Below, piece by piece: positions 51,421 to 63,540 of a stretch of DNA of 64,000 nt. Source of the DNA: Hippopus hippopus (taxonomy: Eukaryota > Mollusca > Bivalvia > Cardiida > Cardiidae); NCBI GenBank assembly GCA_946811185.2, contig OX328096.1:63572845-63636844 (forward strand), read 5' to 3'. A model generated the notes under the pieces. That model searched no databases, had not been told where the DNA came from, and worked only from the letters and a program-made list of their open reading frames with translations. Each line of letters begins with the position of its first letter. The stretch's first letter is position 1. The translations under genes were made by a program, and so were the position numbers.

Positions 51421-51954
51421 AGTAACTATCTGAATTCATGGTGATTGTTTATCTTTGACAAGGATGGTGTCAGAGTTGACTGCTGCAATTTTGATTCAGG
51501 AGACGAGGGTTTGTTTCTATTTAGATTCTCCTTCTCAGCAAGCCATTTACCTCGTATGAAAAATTCGAACAAACTTTGAAAACAAACAGACAAAGAAACC
51601 AACCAACCCATCAACAAACATACAAACAAAAAAATGCCTACATGTTGCAAAAAGTAGTTGCACAGACTATTTGAAATGTAAGTGTTGATGGCAACAGAAA
51701 ATACTGCAGCAAAAAAAAAAAGAACATTAATTGCCTATCTTGACCGAAACTGATCTATACTTGATTTATATGTATGTATAGGTTTTGCAGTATATCGTAT
51801 ATCTCTTGCTTATCCGTTTCCTGACTTTGACCAGGACTCGAACGTCGCTTTGCAATAGCTTGCCCAAGGCCAGTCTCATGGAATTAGCATACCTAGAGAA
51901 AAAGGAAACCAAGATCAGTTAGATAACAAATCTTTTAGCTTATTATATAGGTGA

Positions 51955-52450
51955 AAGGAGGGGCTTTTGCGAACGGCATAGATCGAGATCAGACTGCACA
52001 GAGCGTGCAGTCTGATCTTGGATCTATAACGTCCGCTTATGCAGTGAAGCCACCATGATAAAAATCTTATCTGATTTTCGATGTGTTGTATCACCCGTGG
52101 AAAGAGATTGATGTTACATATTTGACGCTGAAGCGGTAAAGGCCCTACAGCTGCCAAACGTAAACAATAGGGTGGTAAAATGCATTTAACTTTAAATTAT
52201 ACCATTCGTATGGAAATCATTGTGAAGATGAGAAACTGTTATTGTATGGCCGGTCCAAGTGTTAATTGCTGGCAGAAAAATGAATTTTCAAATCAGGTAA
52301 GGACTAAACAAAAGATATTTAATAGCGACCTTGCACTTTTAATCTAGTTTTACATTTCATTTTTCTTCCTTCGACTAACACATGGACCGACCGTACAATA
52401 ACAGATTGTCATGTTCACAATGATGAAGTTGGTACTTCTTGGTCATTACC
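51955..52450. repeat. GATCAGACTGCAC core followed by foldback MITE
   Basis: GAGATCAGACTGCACAGAGC / GTGCAGTCTGATCTTGG at 51970-52034, then a copy of the GGTCCAAGTGTTA foldback at 52140-52440. Confidence 0.6.
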
Positions 52451-53029
52451 TTCTATTATCATATACTCATAACATTCGGCATACCTCGGGTGATGTGTTA
52501 GATGTAGGTACGGAATCGGCCGAGTTGTGACGAGTGATACTCATAAATGATCTGACTTGAGTACGGACGTTCTCTAAAACACTCAACGGACCAGAATACG
52601 TTTTCCGTAACACGTTCGGCTCTTTGCGTAAAATCACTACAGTGTGCGCTCTGATTTTATTTTGTTAGATAGCGTATTTTGTGATGATTTTATATAAAGA
52701 GAATTTGTATAATAAAAGAAACATTACACACAGTCTGCATTTCTGTGTGGTCGGATCAGGCCTTGTTGCATGTGGAAAGAGGTAAGCATAGGATTCGACA
52801 GTCGGTCTCAGCCTATACGAACCACTTTACACACGCAACTCGACCTTTTCCGACCACACCGAAAAACAGACCGCTGTTGCATTCCGCTTTCAGCAATTAA
52901 GGACATCAATATCACGCGCAGTCTGACTTAAAAATTTGTCTACTCGTTTACTTTGTAATGAACATTAGCAGAACACTTACACTTCTAAACTAATGATACG
53001 TAAATTTCCAGCGAGTAGCTTTTAACTCT
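52451..53029. other. Non-coding spacer
   Basis: No repeat match within the window and no supported coding exon. Confidence 0.35.
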
Positions 53030-53250
53030 TAAGCTGCTAAGCGCGACTCACTGACCTTTTGCGGACAGTGTAGATCAAGATCAGACTGCACAGAACGTGC
53101 AGTCTGATCTTGGATCTACGCTGTCCGAGAAGGAGATATTATTCCCCCCCCCCCCAAAAAAAAAAACTTTGTTCCCTTCGTTTTATTTAGCGCCCGAAGA
53201 TAAATTCAGCTAACAGACATGACCGTTTACTCTTACAATAAAAGACTACA
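53030..53250. repeat. GATCAGACTGCAC MITE, long form
   Basis: It opens TTAACTCTTAAGCTGCTAAG, has the core CAAGATCAGACTGCACAGAA / CGTGCAGTCTGATCTTGG, and contains a C11-A10 run at 53142-53165. Similar C-A runs occur in other copies. Confidence 0.65.
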
Positions 53251-53492
53251 AATGGAAAAAGTCACCTTGCACGACCATAAATCATACATGGTCTGCATCC
53301 TACTTAATAATAATTACATGCTGAAAATTACTCACGCCACGTGTGAACTTGAGAATGTAACTGTCATGTAAATTTAAATGAAAAATAAATGTAAATTTAC
53401 ACTTACGATGAACTTCATGCGTCCTTAAGTGCTTTCGTGGTGTGTTCATTGTAAATCGAGGTCGGTCTAATAAGAAAAATAATAAAAAGTAT

Positions 53493-53755
53493 ATGAGTCA
53501 TGCTCTGTGAAAAGGGGGTTTATTGCATTTGCGAGAAGTATCGACTCATGTCAGCCTGCGCAGTCCGAGCAGGCTGACATGGACCGAAACTTTTCACTTT
53601 CTTCAAATCTTTTGCATGTCCAAGGATCATTCTACCTCATTCCGTCGGCTGTTCGACAAAATCGATTTTATGGATCCATAATTATGTATCGACTTGCTTG
53701 GTATAATGCATCACGGAGATGCATTTAGCCCCCTTTTGCCAGAGCATGACTCATA
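53493..53755. mobile_element. CAGCCTGCGC MITE, best full-length copy
   Basis: The terminal inverted repeats are TGAGTCATGCTCTGTGAAAA and (inverted) CCAGAGCATGACTCA. The inner palindrome ACTCATGTCAGCCTGCGC / GCAGGCTGACATGGACC lies near the left end. The right half contains ATGGATCCATAATTATG and ATAATGCATCACGGAGATGC. About 263 bp, no ORF. Confidence 0.75.
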
Positions 53756-53989
53756 TCGTTTTGTAAATAATTTTCTAGTGAGATATAAACGAAAAGAAAA
53801 ATAAAAAATCATTTTTACAATGTTGCCCTCAGGACAAATGGAACTCGTAAAAACGATGTTACTGATAATTGTGATGATGAAAATAAAACGGATGAATGAA
53901 TGGACTACTAGTAATTCTGAAATTACCGTCTGATCTTGCATTTCCATTGCCAAATCTGTCGAAATTTTCTGGAGCCGAGAAAAAGTTTT

Positions 53990-54220
53990 GATATAACTCT
54001 GTGACGCATTTCACGCAGCAAGTCATCACATAATTATGGATGCATAAAGTCCTTTTTGTCTAACAACCAATTTCAATCATGAGGTAGACTGGTCCTTTGA
54101 TATGCAGAAATTTGACGAAGAGCAAAAGTTTCGACACAAGTCAGCCTGCGCGGACTTTGCAGGCTGACCTGCTCGATACTTTTCGTAGATGCATTAAACC
54201 CCCTTTTCATGTTTCATACC
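53990..54220. repeat. CAGCCTGCGC MITE, partial copy, inverted body
   Basis: CGCAGCAAGTCATCAC...CATAATTATGGATGCATAAA leads into the core CACAAGTCAGCCTGCGC / GCAGGCTGACCTG and AAACCCCCTTTTCATG. Confidence 0.6.
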
Positions 54221-54629
54221 GTTTATTCTGAGATATATAGGATTTGATTAAAGCTTGCTTTTGCAACAAACTTTCATTTAAAGTTTTTTTTTTTTTATAT
54301 TTTTCGCTGCGAATAAAAATGATTTTTTGACGCTAACAAATACTGAAAAGTATACTTTTCCCTGCAAACGTAAAGAAAATGGACGGTTGTGTACAGTAAC
54401 AAGATCGCCGCCAGCGGGTGCCAACTGTCAGCTGCTGATGCTTGATTTTCAGTGAAAATGCTAAGTCGAAAAAGGGGCATAACTTTGTCAAAAATACTTT
54501 GATGGTTACTTGCCCTTGTTGTATGGGGCTTAGATGGTTACCTGCCCTTGTTGTATGGGGCAACATAGCCCATAAAGGAAATACTACTACATGTAGTCAG
54601 AAAAAATAAGGTATCCAGCTAGCAGGGAA

Positions 54630-54860
54630 AAATCTAACTCTATACCAGATGACAAAATTTTAGGCTTGTCCAAAATGAAAGAGTTTGCAGGCTACAAATT
54701 ATGAGCGGTTCAAATGATGAAATTGGTATCAGAATGGGTAGAAAATATTGTTGGAAAAGAAGAAAATGCTGGTAACCAGCATTTTCTTCTTTTCCCACAA
54801 CGTTTTCAAAAGGCTTCTTCCTCAAGGGATTATGTGGTAAAGGGGATAACGAATCTAAAG
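54630..54860. repeat. GGAGAAAATGCTGG MITE
   Basis: Core GAAAAGAAGAAAATGCTGG / CCAGCATTTTCTTCTTTTCC at 54745-54800, with the G-to-A change present on both arms. Confidence 0.7.
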
Positions 54861-54989
54861 AAAAGGGAATTTTTTTGCGCGAGTTTGTTTGGGCAAGACA
54901 AGTTTCATCATATCTGAAATTCAATGAATGGTCATTTTTTTTTGTATGTGTGTATTAAATGTCTCCTAAAAATGTTAGTTCATTACATG

Positions 54990-55150
54990 CAAAAATATGA
55001 ATGTACCGGGCGGGGTCTTAAATGAACCACAATTTGTACTTCTTGAGAATAACCACAATAGCATAATCCCCACCCTTTTCTTAATTGACACATCTATTTC
55101 GAAATACATAACTCGTGTGAAACGTTTTTTTTTTTTTGTGGACTTGTACC
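54990..55150. repeat. Short dispersed repeat also found inverted at 57355-57510
   Basis: GGCGGGGTCTTAAATGAACC, AGCATAATCCCCACCCTTTT and TTGTGGACTTGTACCTGCG match the reverse complement of 57350-57500. Confidence 0.6.
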
Positions 55151-55194
55151 TGCGTATTTGTGACATCACATGATGACAACTTAGTTAACTATCC

Positions 55195-55545
55195 AATTGC
55201 CATCCTTACAGCCAGAGAGAAAAAACGCTGTGTCGAATGGCTCAGAATTTAGCTGTGTAAACATAGGTAAATTACACTATACACGTTTATATGGTGAAAG
55301 GGAGAGATAAAGTCAAAGGATTTGTCCTCATTTAGAAACGACAACAGCGATTGCTCAGAAGGCCTCCGAAACATGAAATGCATTTTCTATCCGTCGTAAT
55401 CCGTGCAATCTTGCAGCCGTCAGGGGCAACATTTGGCATTAAGATACAAGAATGGTTATAGTTTCATAATATAAGGATGAAATGGGTTGAAACTGGCCGA
55501 AAACTGCCTGAAAAAAGGCTGAAAACGATTGTAGATGTATCTTTA
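55195..55545. repeat. TTAAAGAYACAT 340-bp MITE
   Basis: CATCCTTACAGCCAGAGAG at the start and GTAGATGTATCTTTAGG at the end. The body matches 47449-47805. Confidence 0.65.
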
Positions 55546-55639
55546 GGACCATACGCACTGTTGTTCTTTCTATCGAAACAATGACAGAGCAGTAAGTCAA
55601 AGATCTTTGCGATATCCTTTTTAATCAATCCTGTATCGA

Positions 55640-55805
55640 AACTGTTTGTACAGATAAATTTGCTATTGTTAAATGTCCATGGACATTCTAATTCGTACTT
55701 TATCTGGTTGTTAGACAAAAATGGATTTTGTGGACCCGTAATTATGATTACTTGCGTTGCTTAATACATCACGGAGATACATTAAACACCCCTTTTCCAG
55801 CTCAT
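55640..55805. repeat. Right half of a CAGCCTGCGC MITE
   Basis: GTCCATGGACATTCTAATTC ... GGACCCGTAATTATGATTAC ... CACCCCTTTTCCAGCTCATG follows the family's right half without the hairpin. Confidence 0.5.
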
Positions 55806-55974
55806 GGCTATATTCGTCCGTCCATAAGTCACGTTTCATTAAAAAGGGACAATCACAGATCATGGAAAGGCTCATACAACCGCTGATTGATCAATCGATC
55901 AAGTTGTCCTTTTGATAGTAGACAACTTCCCCGAGTTTGAAGTAAATATCCCCGAAAATGATCAAGATACCAGA

Positions 55975-56490
55975 AAAGTATCAAAATTTTATATCATGCT
56001 TTTCGGTAGTTTATCGAGAAATAATGGTGGATTATGCTTTCATGGTTACGACCAGTGAAAAATACCGATTTCGTAATTTCTACCTCTACAACTGAAGGCA
56101 GTAACAGTAGTTCCTGCATACTAGTTACCTAGGTAAACAGCGCTTGCCATTCAACCAAAGGGAAATATGACGTAATTTACGTGCATATACCCTACAATCT
56201 CTCGCGCTGTACGTAATATTGTAATGCGTTATTATGTGAGGCGGTACGCTACGGGGAATTACCAAAAACATCTGTACTGAATTTTGATGATGAAAGACCC
56301 CCCCCCCCCCCCAAAAAAAAGGGGTTAGTTTAGAAGCATGAAATAGATTTTTTTCGGTGAAAAACCGAAACTTATTTCATCGAGTGAAAATCATCTGTAA
56401 TATTTTCACGAGTGGCTGCGCCACCCGTGAAAATATTACCGATGATGTTCACTCGATGAAATAAATTTCGATCTTTCACCGAAAAAAAAA
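55975..56490. repeat. TTTTTCGGTGAAA dispersed element, copy 2, with foldback end
   Basis: It matches 34635-35060. At its right end CGAGTGAAAATCATC...GTAATATTTTCACGAG is inverted as CCGTGAAAATATTACCGATG...TTTCACCGAAAAAA (56346-56490). A C14-A8 run interrupts it at 56290-56320. Confidence 0.65.
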
Positions 56491-56559
56491 AAATATCCTC
56501 TGAGTCAACTGTTGCATACGCAGATGGCAACTGGACTATGACAACATCTCAACGTTTTC

Positions 56560-56790
56560 TTACCAAGCAAAATGATGATAGTCATTGCGACAGGATTCAT
56601 TCCTCTCCCACCGCTGACCATTGTCTCGACGATGGTTACGTGGGAAAGCAACCAGTGGCATGGAAAGAAAATCGTGCGGAGTACTGGTAAAAGAGACTCC
56701 AGGAAAGCATGGATAGGTGCACTGGCCGCCGCGATAAAACTGAAATAATGTTGAAAACGGCGTTAAACACCATACAATCAATCAATCATT
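56560..56790 (+). mobile_element. SINE copy, head missing
   Basis: GCGACAGGATTCATTCCTCT, AAGCAACCAGTGGCATGG, GAGACTCCAGGAAAGCATGG and AACGGCGTTAAACACC, then CAATCAATCAATCA. It shows the 3' tail of the family most clearly. Confidence 0.75.
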
Positions 56791-57320
56791 AATGAGCAAA
56801 AACTATTTCGAGGGTTCGGTAGACGTAACCCTTGTCGAAAATAATGTAAATTCAATCTATCCAACTGAGATTTAAATGAAATCTCAGCCAAAGTGCCTTA
56901 AAATTTGAACGATTAGTTGGATTATTTGTTTACCTTTAACCAAAAATATTATTTCGTCAAGGAGAAAAATTCACGAGAGAAGTACAATAGATAGGTTAAC
57001 AAAAAACCTTGAGCTGTCATGACGATTCCCATATTTAAAATGAAAGTATTACATGATGTTTTTTTTTTGTCTGGATTTGCCCCATATATATACGGTCAGG
57101 CACGGTAAGTGGCCGATTTCATTGTAAAGAAACTAATCCGGGTCAACCGGTGTGCCTTTTTTCTTCAAATATCACTCTGAATTTAGGATAAACCATTGTC
57201 CAGGATCATCCCCTTGGCTGTGGGCGACAAAAGTGTAAGGATGGAGTTCTGTCACTTTTTCCATAGAAAGAACAACTGTGCGTATGGTCTTAATTAAAGG
57301 GCAATCGTCACGATAACCAT
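56791..57320. other. Non-coding spacer
   Basis: No feature supported. Confidence 0.35.
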
Positions 57321-57349
57321 GTTGTCATCATGGGATGTTACAAATACGC

Positions 57350-57985
57350 AGATACAAGTCCACAAAAAAAAAAATGTTTCACACAAGATATACATTTCGA
57401 AATAAATATTACAATTCAGAAAAGGGTGGGGATTATGCTATTGTGTTTATTTTTAAGGAGTACAAATTTCGGTTCGTTTAGGACCCCGCCCGGTGCTTTC
57501 ATATTTTTGCTTTTAAAGGCCCTAAAGTTGTCAAAAGTAAAAAATGGTGTAAAATGCATTTAAACTTAATGCATATCATTTAAAAGGATAAAAATTATTG
57601 TGAGGATGACATTCTGTTATTGTACGGTCGGTCCAAATGTTAGTCGCTGACAGAAAAATGAAATCTGAGCCTAGATTAAAAGTTGTCAGGTCGCTCTATC
57701 TTTTGTTTACTTTTTACCTGATTTGAGAACTTATTTTTCTGCTAGTGACTATTACTTGGACCGACCATACAGCAACAGATTGTCATCATCTTAATAATTT
57801 CCATAGTTTTAATTGGTATAGTTTAGATTTAAATGTATTTTGCCGCCCCATTGTTTACTTTTTGCAGCTAAGGACCTTTTAATATGTTTGGGAGACATTT
57901 TTATTGCATTAAAGAGATTTAATAGACCTGGATCGATACTTTTACAGATGCATTAAACCGCCTTTTGCCAAAGCATGGTTCATAT
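57350..57985. repeat. Inverted short repeat, foldback MITE and MITE end
   Basis: 57350-57510 is the inverted partner of 54990-55150. 57520-57880 is a GGTCCAA foldback copy. 57925-57985 is the right end of a CAGCCTGCGC MITE (ATCGATACTTTTACAGATGC ... CCAAAGCATGG). Confidence 0.55.
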
Positions 57986-58199
57986 ATACATATATGTATG
58001 TAGCATTCCGGTCTGGAGCCATTTATGATAGTAGACAACGTGTGACCCAAGAATGCTTGTCCCCATCCTCGCAAGTCAAAGATGAAAGGTCCATTACATA
58101 GACTGCAAACGGGGAAAGGTGGACTTTACTTGCAGCGAAATATTGATAAGTAAGAAAGTGTGCAGAGATGACGGGTATCAAGTAATAAAAAGAAAGAAA

Positions 58200-58725
58200 T
58201 GTTCCATGCCCTGTGAAAAGGTGGTTTAACGGTAGTGCAAACAGTATCGACCCATGTTAGCCGGGCTGACATGGGTGTTGACCTTTTGTTATTTGTCTAT
58301 TTTCTGCATGTCCAAGGACCATACTTACCTCAAAGTTCAGTTGGTTGCTAGACAAAATGGAATTTATGGATCCATAATTATAATATGGCCTGCAAAATAC
58401 GAAAAGGGGCATTCGGACATTTGCGTAAAGTGTCGTTTAGGATCAGCCTGCGCACTCCGCGCAGGCTGATCCGAAACGACACTTTCCGTTTTTATGTAAT
58501 TTTCTGTTCTGCGCAAGTTTACTGTAGCACAAAATCTAATGTAGTCGTAAAGTGCCGTCTTGGATTAGCCTGCGCGGAGTGCGCAGGCTGATCCGAGACG
58601 ACACTTTACGCAAATGTCCGAATGCACCTTTTCGCGTGTTGCAAGCCATATTATGACCTGCTTGATATCATGCACCACGAGGATACAATTAATACCCCCT
58701 TTGCCAAAGCGCTGCTCATTTACTT
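58200..58725. mobile_element. CAGCCTGCGC MITE interrupted by a second MITE
   Basis: The outer copy runs from CATGCCCTGTGAAAAGGTGG to CCCCCTTTGCCAAAGCG. Between GATCCATAATTAT and ATGACCTGCTTGATAT of its body, a different element (58382-58658) is inserted. Confidence 0.65.
58382..58658. mobile_element. Nested MITE with GCATTCGGACATTTGCG ends and two internal palindromes
   Basis: The terminal inverted repeats are about 50 bp (ATATGGCCTGCAAAATACG..., GCATTCGGACATTTGCGTAA). Each end continues into a palindrome: GTGTCGTTTAGGATCAGCC / GGCTGATCCGAAACGACAC and GTGCCGTCTTGGATTAGCC / GGCTGATCCGAGACGACAC. The element is therefore a hairpin within a hairpin. Confidence 0.7.
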
Positions 58726-59202
58726 TTTCAACAGCGGGAAAACAGTACTCTTTCCGTATCCGCCCAAAGTCATGTGATAGGGTACCCACGTGACCCTCGT
58801 TTACATAAACTTCATGATTGGTTTATGAAACGTGATATTTCGTGACCTATTTGAATAGTTAGCATATTTCAGGCTGTCTTATTGTTAAATAAACGGGTAT
58901 GATTTTAAGATACGGTCCATTACACGCCCTTTAACCACATACATGTAGATTACCATTTATTTTTTTTATGAGAGTGAGTTATGAAAGATGAAGTTACAAA
59001 ACAGCGGTTCTGGTTATGAAACATAGGAGAATTTTTGTAAAAAAATGATTAGCTCTGGAGAATGAGAATCCCAGACGCTGAGGCAAATGCTTTAAAAATC
59101 ATTGTGGGAAAAGGAGAAAATGCTGATATCCCGCAAACTACTTCACATGGTAGATCTACTTAGGTAACCGGGGTAACAAGAAAAAGTATACTGTCAAAGG
59201 CA

Positions 59203-59724
59203 TAGGGGTCCGTAGTTTGACTCCTGTCAACCGTAGACTATATATTGTAAACAAGGGATTTAACTTTGTACAGACTGTTACTCGCTCCCGATTACGAAAA
59301 ACAGTGTATCTTTTCTACGCTAACAGTTATTCTCCTTATTCTTTCGACAACTGAGAGCTAAAACATTTTTCTACCAGAAAAACACTACTGTTTGTCAGTG
59401 GCTAAGGCAGTCTGGCCTACGGTCGCTCGAACTTGTAAACTCGCTCAAAAATCTCCGCCATTGACAAGGGTTTTTGAGCGAGTTTACAAGTTCGAAGGAC
59501 TGTAGCAGCCAAACTACGTTAGCCACTGACAAACAGTTGTGTTTTTCTGGTAGAAAAATGTTTTAGCTCTCAGTTGTCGAAGGAATAAGGAGAATAACTG
59601 TTAGCGTAGAAAAGATACACTGTTTTTCGTAATCGGGGGCGAGTAACGGTCTGTACAAAGTTAAATCCCTTGTTTACAATATATAGTCTACGGGTGACAG
59701 GAGTCAAACTACGGACCCCTATGG
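59203..59724. repeat. Large foldback, two arms of about 240 bp
   Basis: AGGGGTCCGTAGTTTGACTC at 59205 is inverted at the right end (GAGTCAAACTACGGACCCCT). The arms pair almost base for base through TTGTAAACAAGGGATTTAAC, AAAACAGTGTATCTTTTC, CTACCAGAAAAACAC and TTGTAAACTCGCTCAAAAA. The spacer is under 30 bp. No ORF. Confidence 0.85.
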
Positions 59725-59768
59725 TCAAAGGTAGAATCACACATTCTTGCTACAGTGTTCTGATTTGT

Positions 59769-59990
59769 TAACCCTTAGGCTGCTAAGCGCGACTCAATGG
59801 CCTTTTGCGGACATTTTGGATCAAGACCAGACTGCACAAACGTGCAGTTTGATCGTAGATTTATAGTGCCCGATATGGAGATATTCTTCCCTAAAAATTA
59901 ACTTTGAAATAATGATATTTGGGTTTTGACTATCGGCTTGAAAAGTTTATCTAATTCATTTAGCATGTTCAGGGTTAAATCCATCACTCT
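59769..59990. repeat. GATCAGACTGCAC MITE, long form
   Basis: Starts TTAACCCTTAGGCTGCTAAG and ends ATGTTCAGGGTTAAA, with a diverged core at 59808-59872. Confidence 0.7.
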
Positions 59991-60740
59991 AAGACGTTTC
60001 CCAAAAAGTTCTAGAAAGTTACTTTTAACTTCTTAATATATTCTCAGCTTTTGCTTCATTGCACCTACAATAATCGGTCTGAAATCATTCTGAAATTTCA
60101 CGGTTTGAAAAGGGGTTTAACTCTTGATCCCAAAAAACTGCACATAAAGAAACATTGGTAAATTTCATCCTTTGTCTCACTGGGCCAAGCTATAACATCT
60201 AAAGTTATTAATGAATAATTCAATATTAGTTTTTTTCATGAGCATTGGCGAGTTTTGATTGGCTGAAAAAATTTTTTTCTTAGCTCCATGAAAAAAAAAT
60301 TAAGCAGTGCCGGAACTACTTTTGCAGTCAAACTAATGTAAACAAACATGTATACGAGATTCCACAATGTTTTTCTGTCTGATTTTATATCCAGTCCGAA
60401 TTTCAAATTTCTAGCTAAATTTATTTTCTCTGAACATTGAAAAAATATCCAACAGTAAATTCAAAGAGAGAGCTTAAACTCATTGTCACTTTGCTGGGTC
60501 CTAACAAACTTGTTTTCAACTTACTTCTAGCGTATTGAACTTCTAATAATAAATCTACTAAATCTGCCAATGTTCAATACTATAATGACGTCATGAATTA
60601 CGTCATTTTTATGTCATGAAGGAGCAGTTTTACCGCGCTATGAAATATCAATGAAAAGGACAGTAAATAAATACGCAATGTTGGATTTACAAAAAAAGAG
60701 CAGTTAGTATTATTTATGTGCATATTTGTTGGCTGTGATA
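59991..60740. other. Non-coding spacer
   Basis: A small palindrome lies near 60265-60300. Open frames are short and unsupported. Confidence 0.35.
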
Positions 60741-60748
60741 TTGAATTA

Positions 60749-60878
60749 TAAGGAATGAAGAGAATTTTTTTTGTTTTCATGGAGGTATGAAAAAAAAAAA
60801 AACCTAATCACAAGTGTGATTAGGTTTTTTTTTTCCATACCTCCATGAAAACAAAAAAAGTTCTCTTCATTCCTTAAA
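60749..60878. repeat. Near-perfect foldback
   Basis: GGAATGAAGAGAATTTTTTT, GTTTTCATGGAGGTATG and AAACCTAATCACA are inverted immediately as TGTGATTAGGTTT, CATACCTCCATGAAAAC and GTTCTCTTCATTCC. The loop is only a few bases. Confidence 0.85.
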
Positions 60879-61034
60879 AAAAAATGATAATCGAGTTCCA
60901 TCGATGCCATTTTTTTCAGTATTAATTTTGGTCATCACCACCCAAGGGTATACAGTCACGTCCTTATTTTTTTATATGGAAAGCAGTGTGTATTGACGTA
61001 CTGCATATTGGTTTTAGGTGCTCCAGGTGGAATA

Positions 61035-61193
<159 letters not shown>

Positions 61194-61240
61194 CACTTAA
61201 TTTTATTATAAACAATTTGGAGGCGATAGCTCCAACTAAA

Positions 61241-61652
61241 ACAAGAAATTTTTTTTTTTAAACAAGTCGTAAATTTCCATGCAAAAAAGCCTGTGGGCCC
61301 GCAAATTAAACATCCGCATTTTTTACCAAATGCAAATTTCGTATTCATTCGAATATATCAATACCAAGAAAAAGTAGGTCAAAAGCCAGCGCATTCAGCT
61401 ACGCCGAAATAAAAAAAAAACTTAAGATATAACAAAGATCTTTAAAACAAGAAATTTTTTTTTTTAAACAAGTCGTAAATTTCCATGCAAAAAAGCCTGT
61501 GGGCCCGCAAATTAAACATCCGCATTTTTTACCAAATGCAAATTTCGTATTCATTCGAATATATCAATACCAAGAAAAAGTAGGTCAAAAGCCAGCGCAT
61601 TCAGCTACGCCGAAATAAAAAAAAAACTTAAGATATAACAAAGATCTTTAAA
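61241..61652. repeat. 206-bp tandem duplication, two near-identical units
   Basis: ACAAGAAATTTTTTTTTTAA at 61241 recurs at 61447, and the units match through CAAAGATCTTTAAA. The lack of visible divergence points to a very recent event or an assembly join. Confidence 0.85.
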
Positions 61653-61739
61653 AAAAAAAAAGGTTTCTGTCCTCCAGGTGCCTTGAAGCGCGAATTTAAA
61701 GGTTTCAACGAATCCTTATGCTGTCAAGTGCGACTCACT

Positions 61740-62080
61740 GCGCTCTTCGTGGACGGTGTTGATCAGGATCGTACTGCACAAAACTTAGAGTCTAATCTTG
61801 AATCTACATTATTCGAAACTTTGATATTTTTTACAAAAAGAACTAGATCTATTGAAAACGCTATAGATCTATTTCTGGAAATTTTCACTGAACTCTTTGT
61901 CAGACAACAAAATTTTAATCTTGACCATTGCTAAAGCATTGTAGGCGAAGCATCAAATAGGGGGTTGTCCTTAACAAGAATTTGAAAACATTGTTATAAA
62001 AGGATTTTCATTGTTTTCAAATGTCCTTTGTCAAAGGGTCGTTAAAACTCTGGATTGTCTAGTAAAGGGTTAATTTACGG
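61740..62080. repeat. Diverged GATCAGACT core and MITE fragment
   Basis: TTGATCAGGATCGTACTGC / AGAGTCTAATCTTGAATCTA at 61752-61808, followed by a GGATTGTCTAGTAAAGGGTTAA end. Confidence 0.5.
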
Positions 62081-62254
62081 GGTGGTTCTCGGGTTAATTT
62101 GCCCTTATGTCGTTCAAATAGATTAGATAGGCCTACGGGACAGATAGCCCTAGGTATCTTTTATTATACCGCGATATGGTGATATATATCGCTTGATGTG
62201 TTCTCAATGTACAATGGGCGAAGACACTGTATGCTCATTTCATTACTCTTTACC

Positions 62255-62575
62255 CACACAATCCCAAGTCTAAACGATCTTTAGCACAATAGGCTTTGAA
62301 AACATTGTAGGAAAAGGAGAAAACGCTGGTAACCACCATTTTCCCCTTTTCCCACAATGTTTTCTACTCTTTCCAAATCACATACAGCCACATTTAATTT
62401 ATTATCTGTAAATGCTTTGAATTTAGAAAGGTCCAAAATTTTGTCGTTTGGGAAAGAGTTTTAAAATGTGAAATCGCCAGTCACAACTGTAGTCGCCCAT
62501 ATGCAGCCAGTTTAGATCAAAGATCAGACTGCACTGAACGTGCAGTCTGATCCTTGATCTACACTGTCCGCTTTG
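62255..62575. repeat. GGAGAAAA hairpin MITE and GATCAGACTGCAC core
   Basis: GGAAAAGGAGAAAACGCTGG / CCACCATTTTCCCCTTTTCC at 62310-62355; CAAAGATCAGACTGCACTG / GTGCAGTCTGATCCTTGATC at 62511-62571. Confidence 0.7.
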
Positions 62576-62673
62576 ATGAGACACTATAGATGGAGGAAAC
62601 CGTGGCAGCGTAATTGTTCGGGTCTTATTTCTGCACTGAAAATTGCTGTTGGATTTATTTGGCACTCTAAGAG

Positions 62674-63035
62674 TTAAAGATACATACTTACAGCTGGAGA
62701 GAAAAAGCGGTGCTAAAACTTGAAAATGTGTAGAATGGCTCAGCTGTGTAAACATAGATGAATTACCAATATATGTGATGTAAGGGGTAGAAAAACACAA
62801 ACAACGGATATGTCCTCATTTAAAACCAAAAACGAAATATTTAGCGATTGCTTTGAAAGCCTCCAAAACTGGAAACGCATTTTCTGTACGTTGTAATCCG
62901 TGCAATTTTGAAGCCATCAGGGGAAACATTTGGGATTAAGATAAAAGAATGACTCTAGTTTCATAAAAAAGGGATGAAATGGGTTAAAGACTGCCTGAAA
63001 ACTGCCTGAAAACGAGTATAGATGTGTCTTTAGAT
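62674..63035. repeat. TTAAAGAYACAT 340-bp MITE
   Basis: GTTAAAGATACATACTTACA at the start and GTATAGATGTGTCTTTAGA at the end. The sequence between 62990 and 63012 repeats CTGCCTGAAAA. Confidence 0.7.
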
Positions 63036-63204
63036 CTGAAAATAGCTCGAACGAATTCAGCCGTAAATAATGATGATAATTGTATCCCTTGAGTGCAAAT
63101 CTATTGAGAAACTGGGAAGATAAAAAAAGATGCATCTCTCTCATTGTGATGTATACATATGTACAGTTAGTACAAACAAATCTAACATTCAAATGCAGAT
63201 TAAT

Positions 63205-63540
63205 TGACCCTTTACCAGATACTTTCGAGTTTAAACGACCCTGATGAAAAGGGGCTTTTGAAAACACTGTGTGAAAAGGAGAAAATGCTGGTGACCAGCA
63301 TTTTCTCCTTTTCCCACAATGTTTTCTTTGCTTTAAGAGATACTTCTTATCATTTGAACCACATTTTGTTTGTCGTCTGCAAGTGCTTTTAATTTCGACA
63401 CGTCAAAAAAATTCTGATATTGTAAAAGGTTAATCTGTATTAAGCGCCTTTCACGACTACGTTTGCCTTGAAGGCCAGTGGATCAAGACTAGACTGCACA
63501 AAACGTGCAGTCTGATCTTTGATCTACACTGTCCATTTTG
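63205..63540. repeat. GGAGAAAATGCTGG MITE and GATCAGACTGCAC core
   Basis: Perfect palindrome GGAGAAAATGCTGGTGACCA / GCATTTTCTCC at 63275-63315. CAAGACTAGACTGCACAAAA / CGTGCAGTCTGATCTTTG at 63473-63534. Confidence 0.7.
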
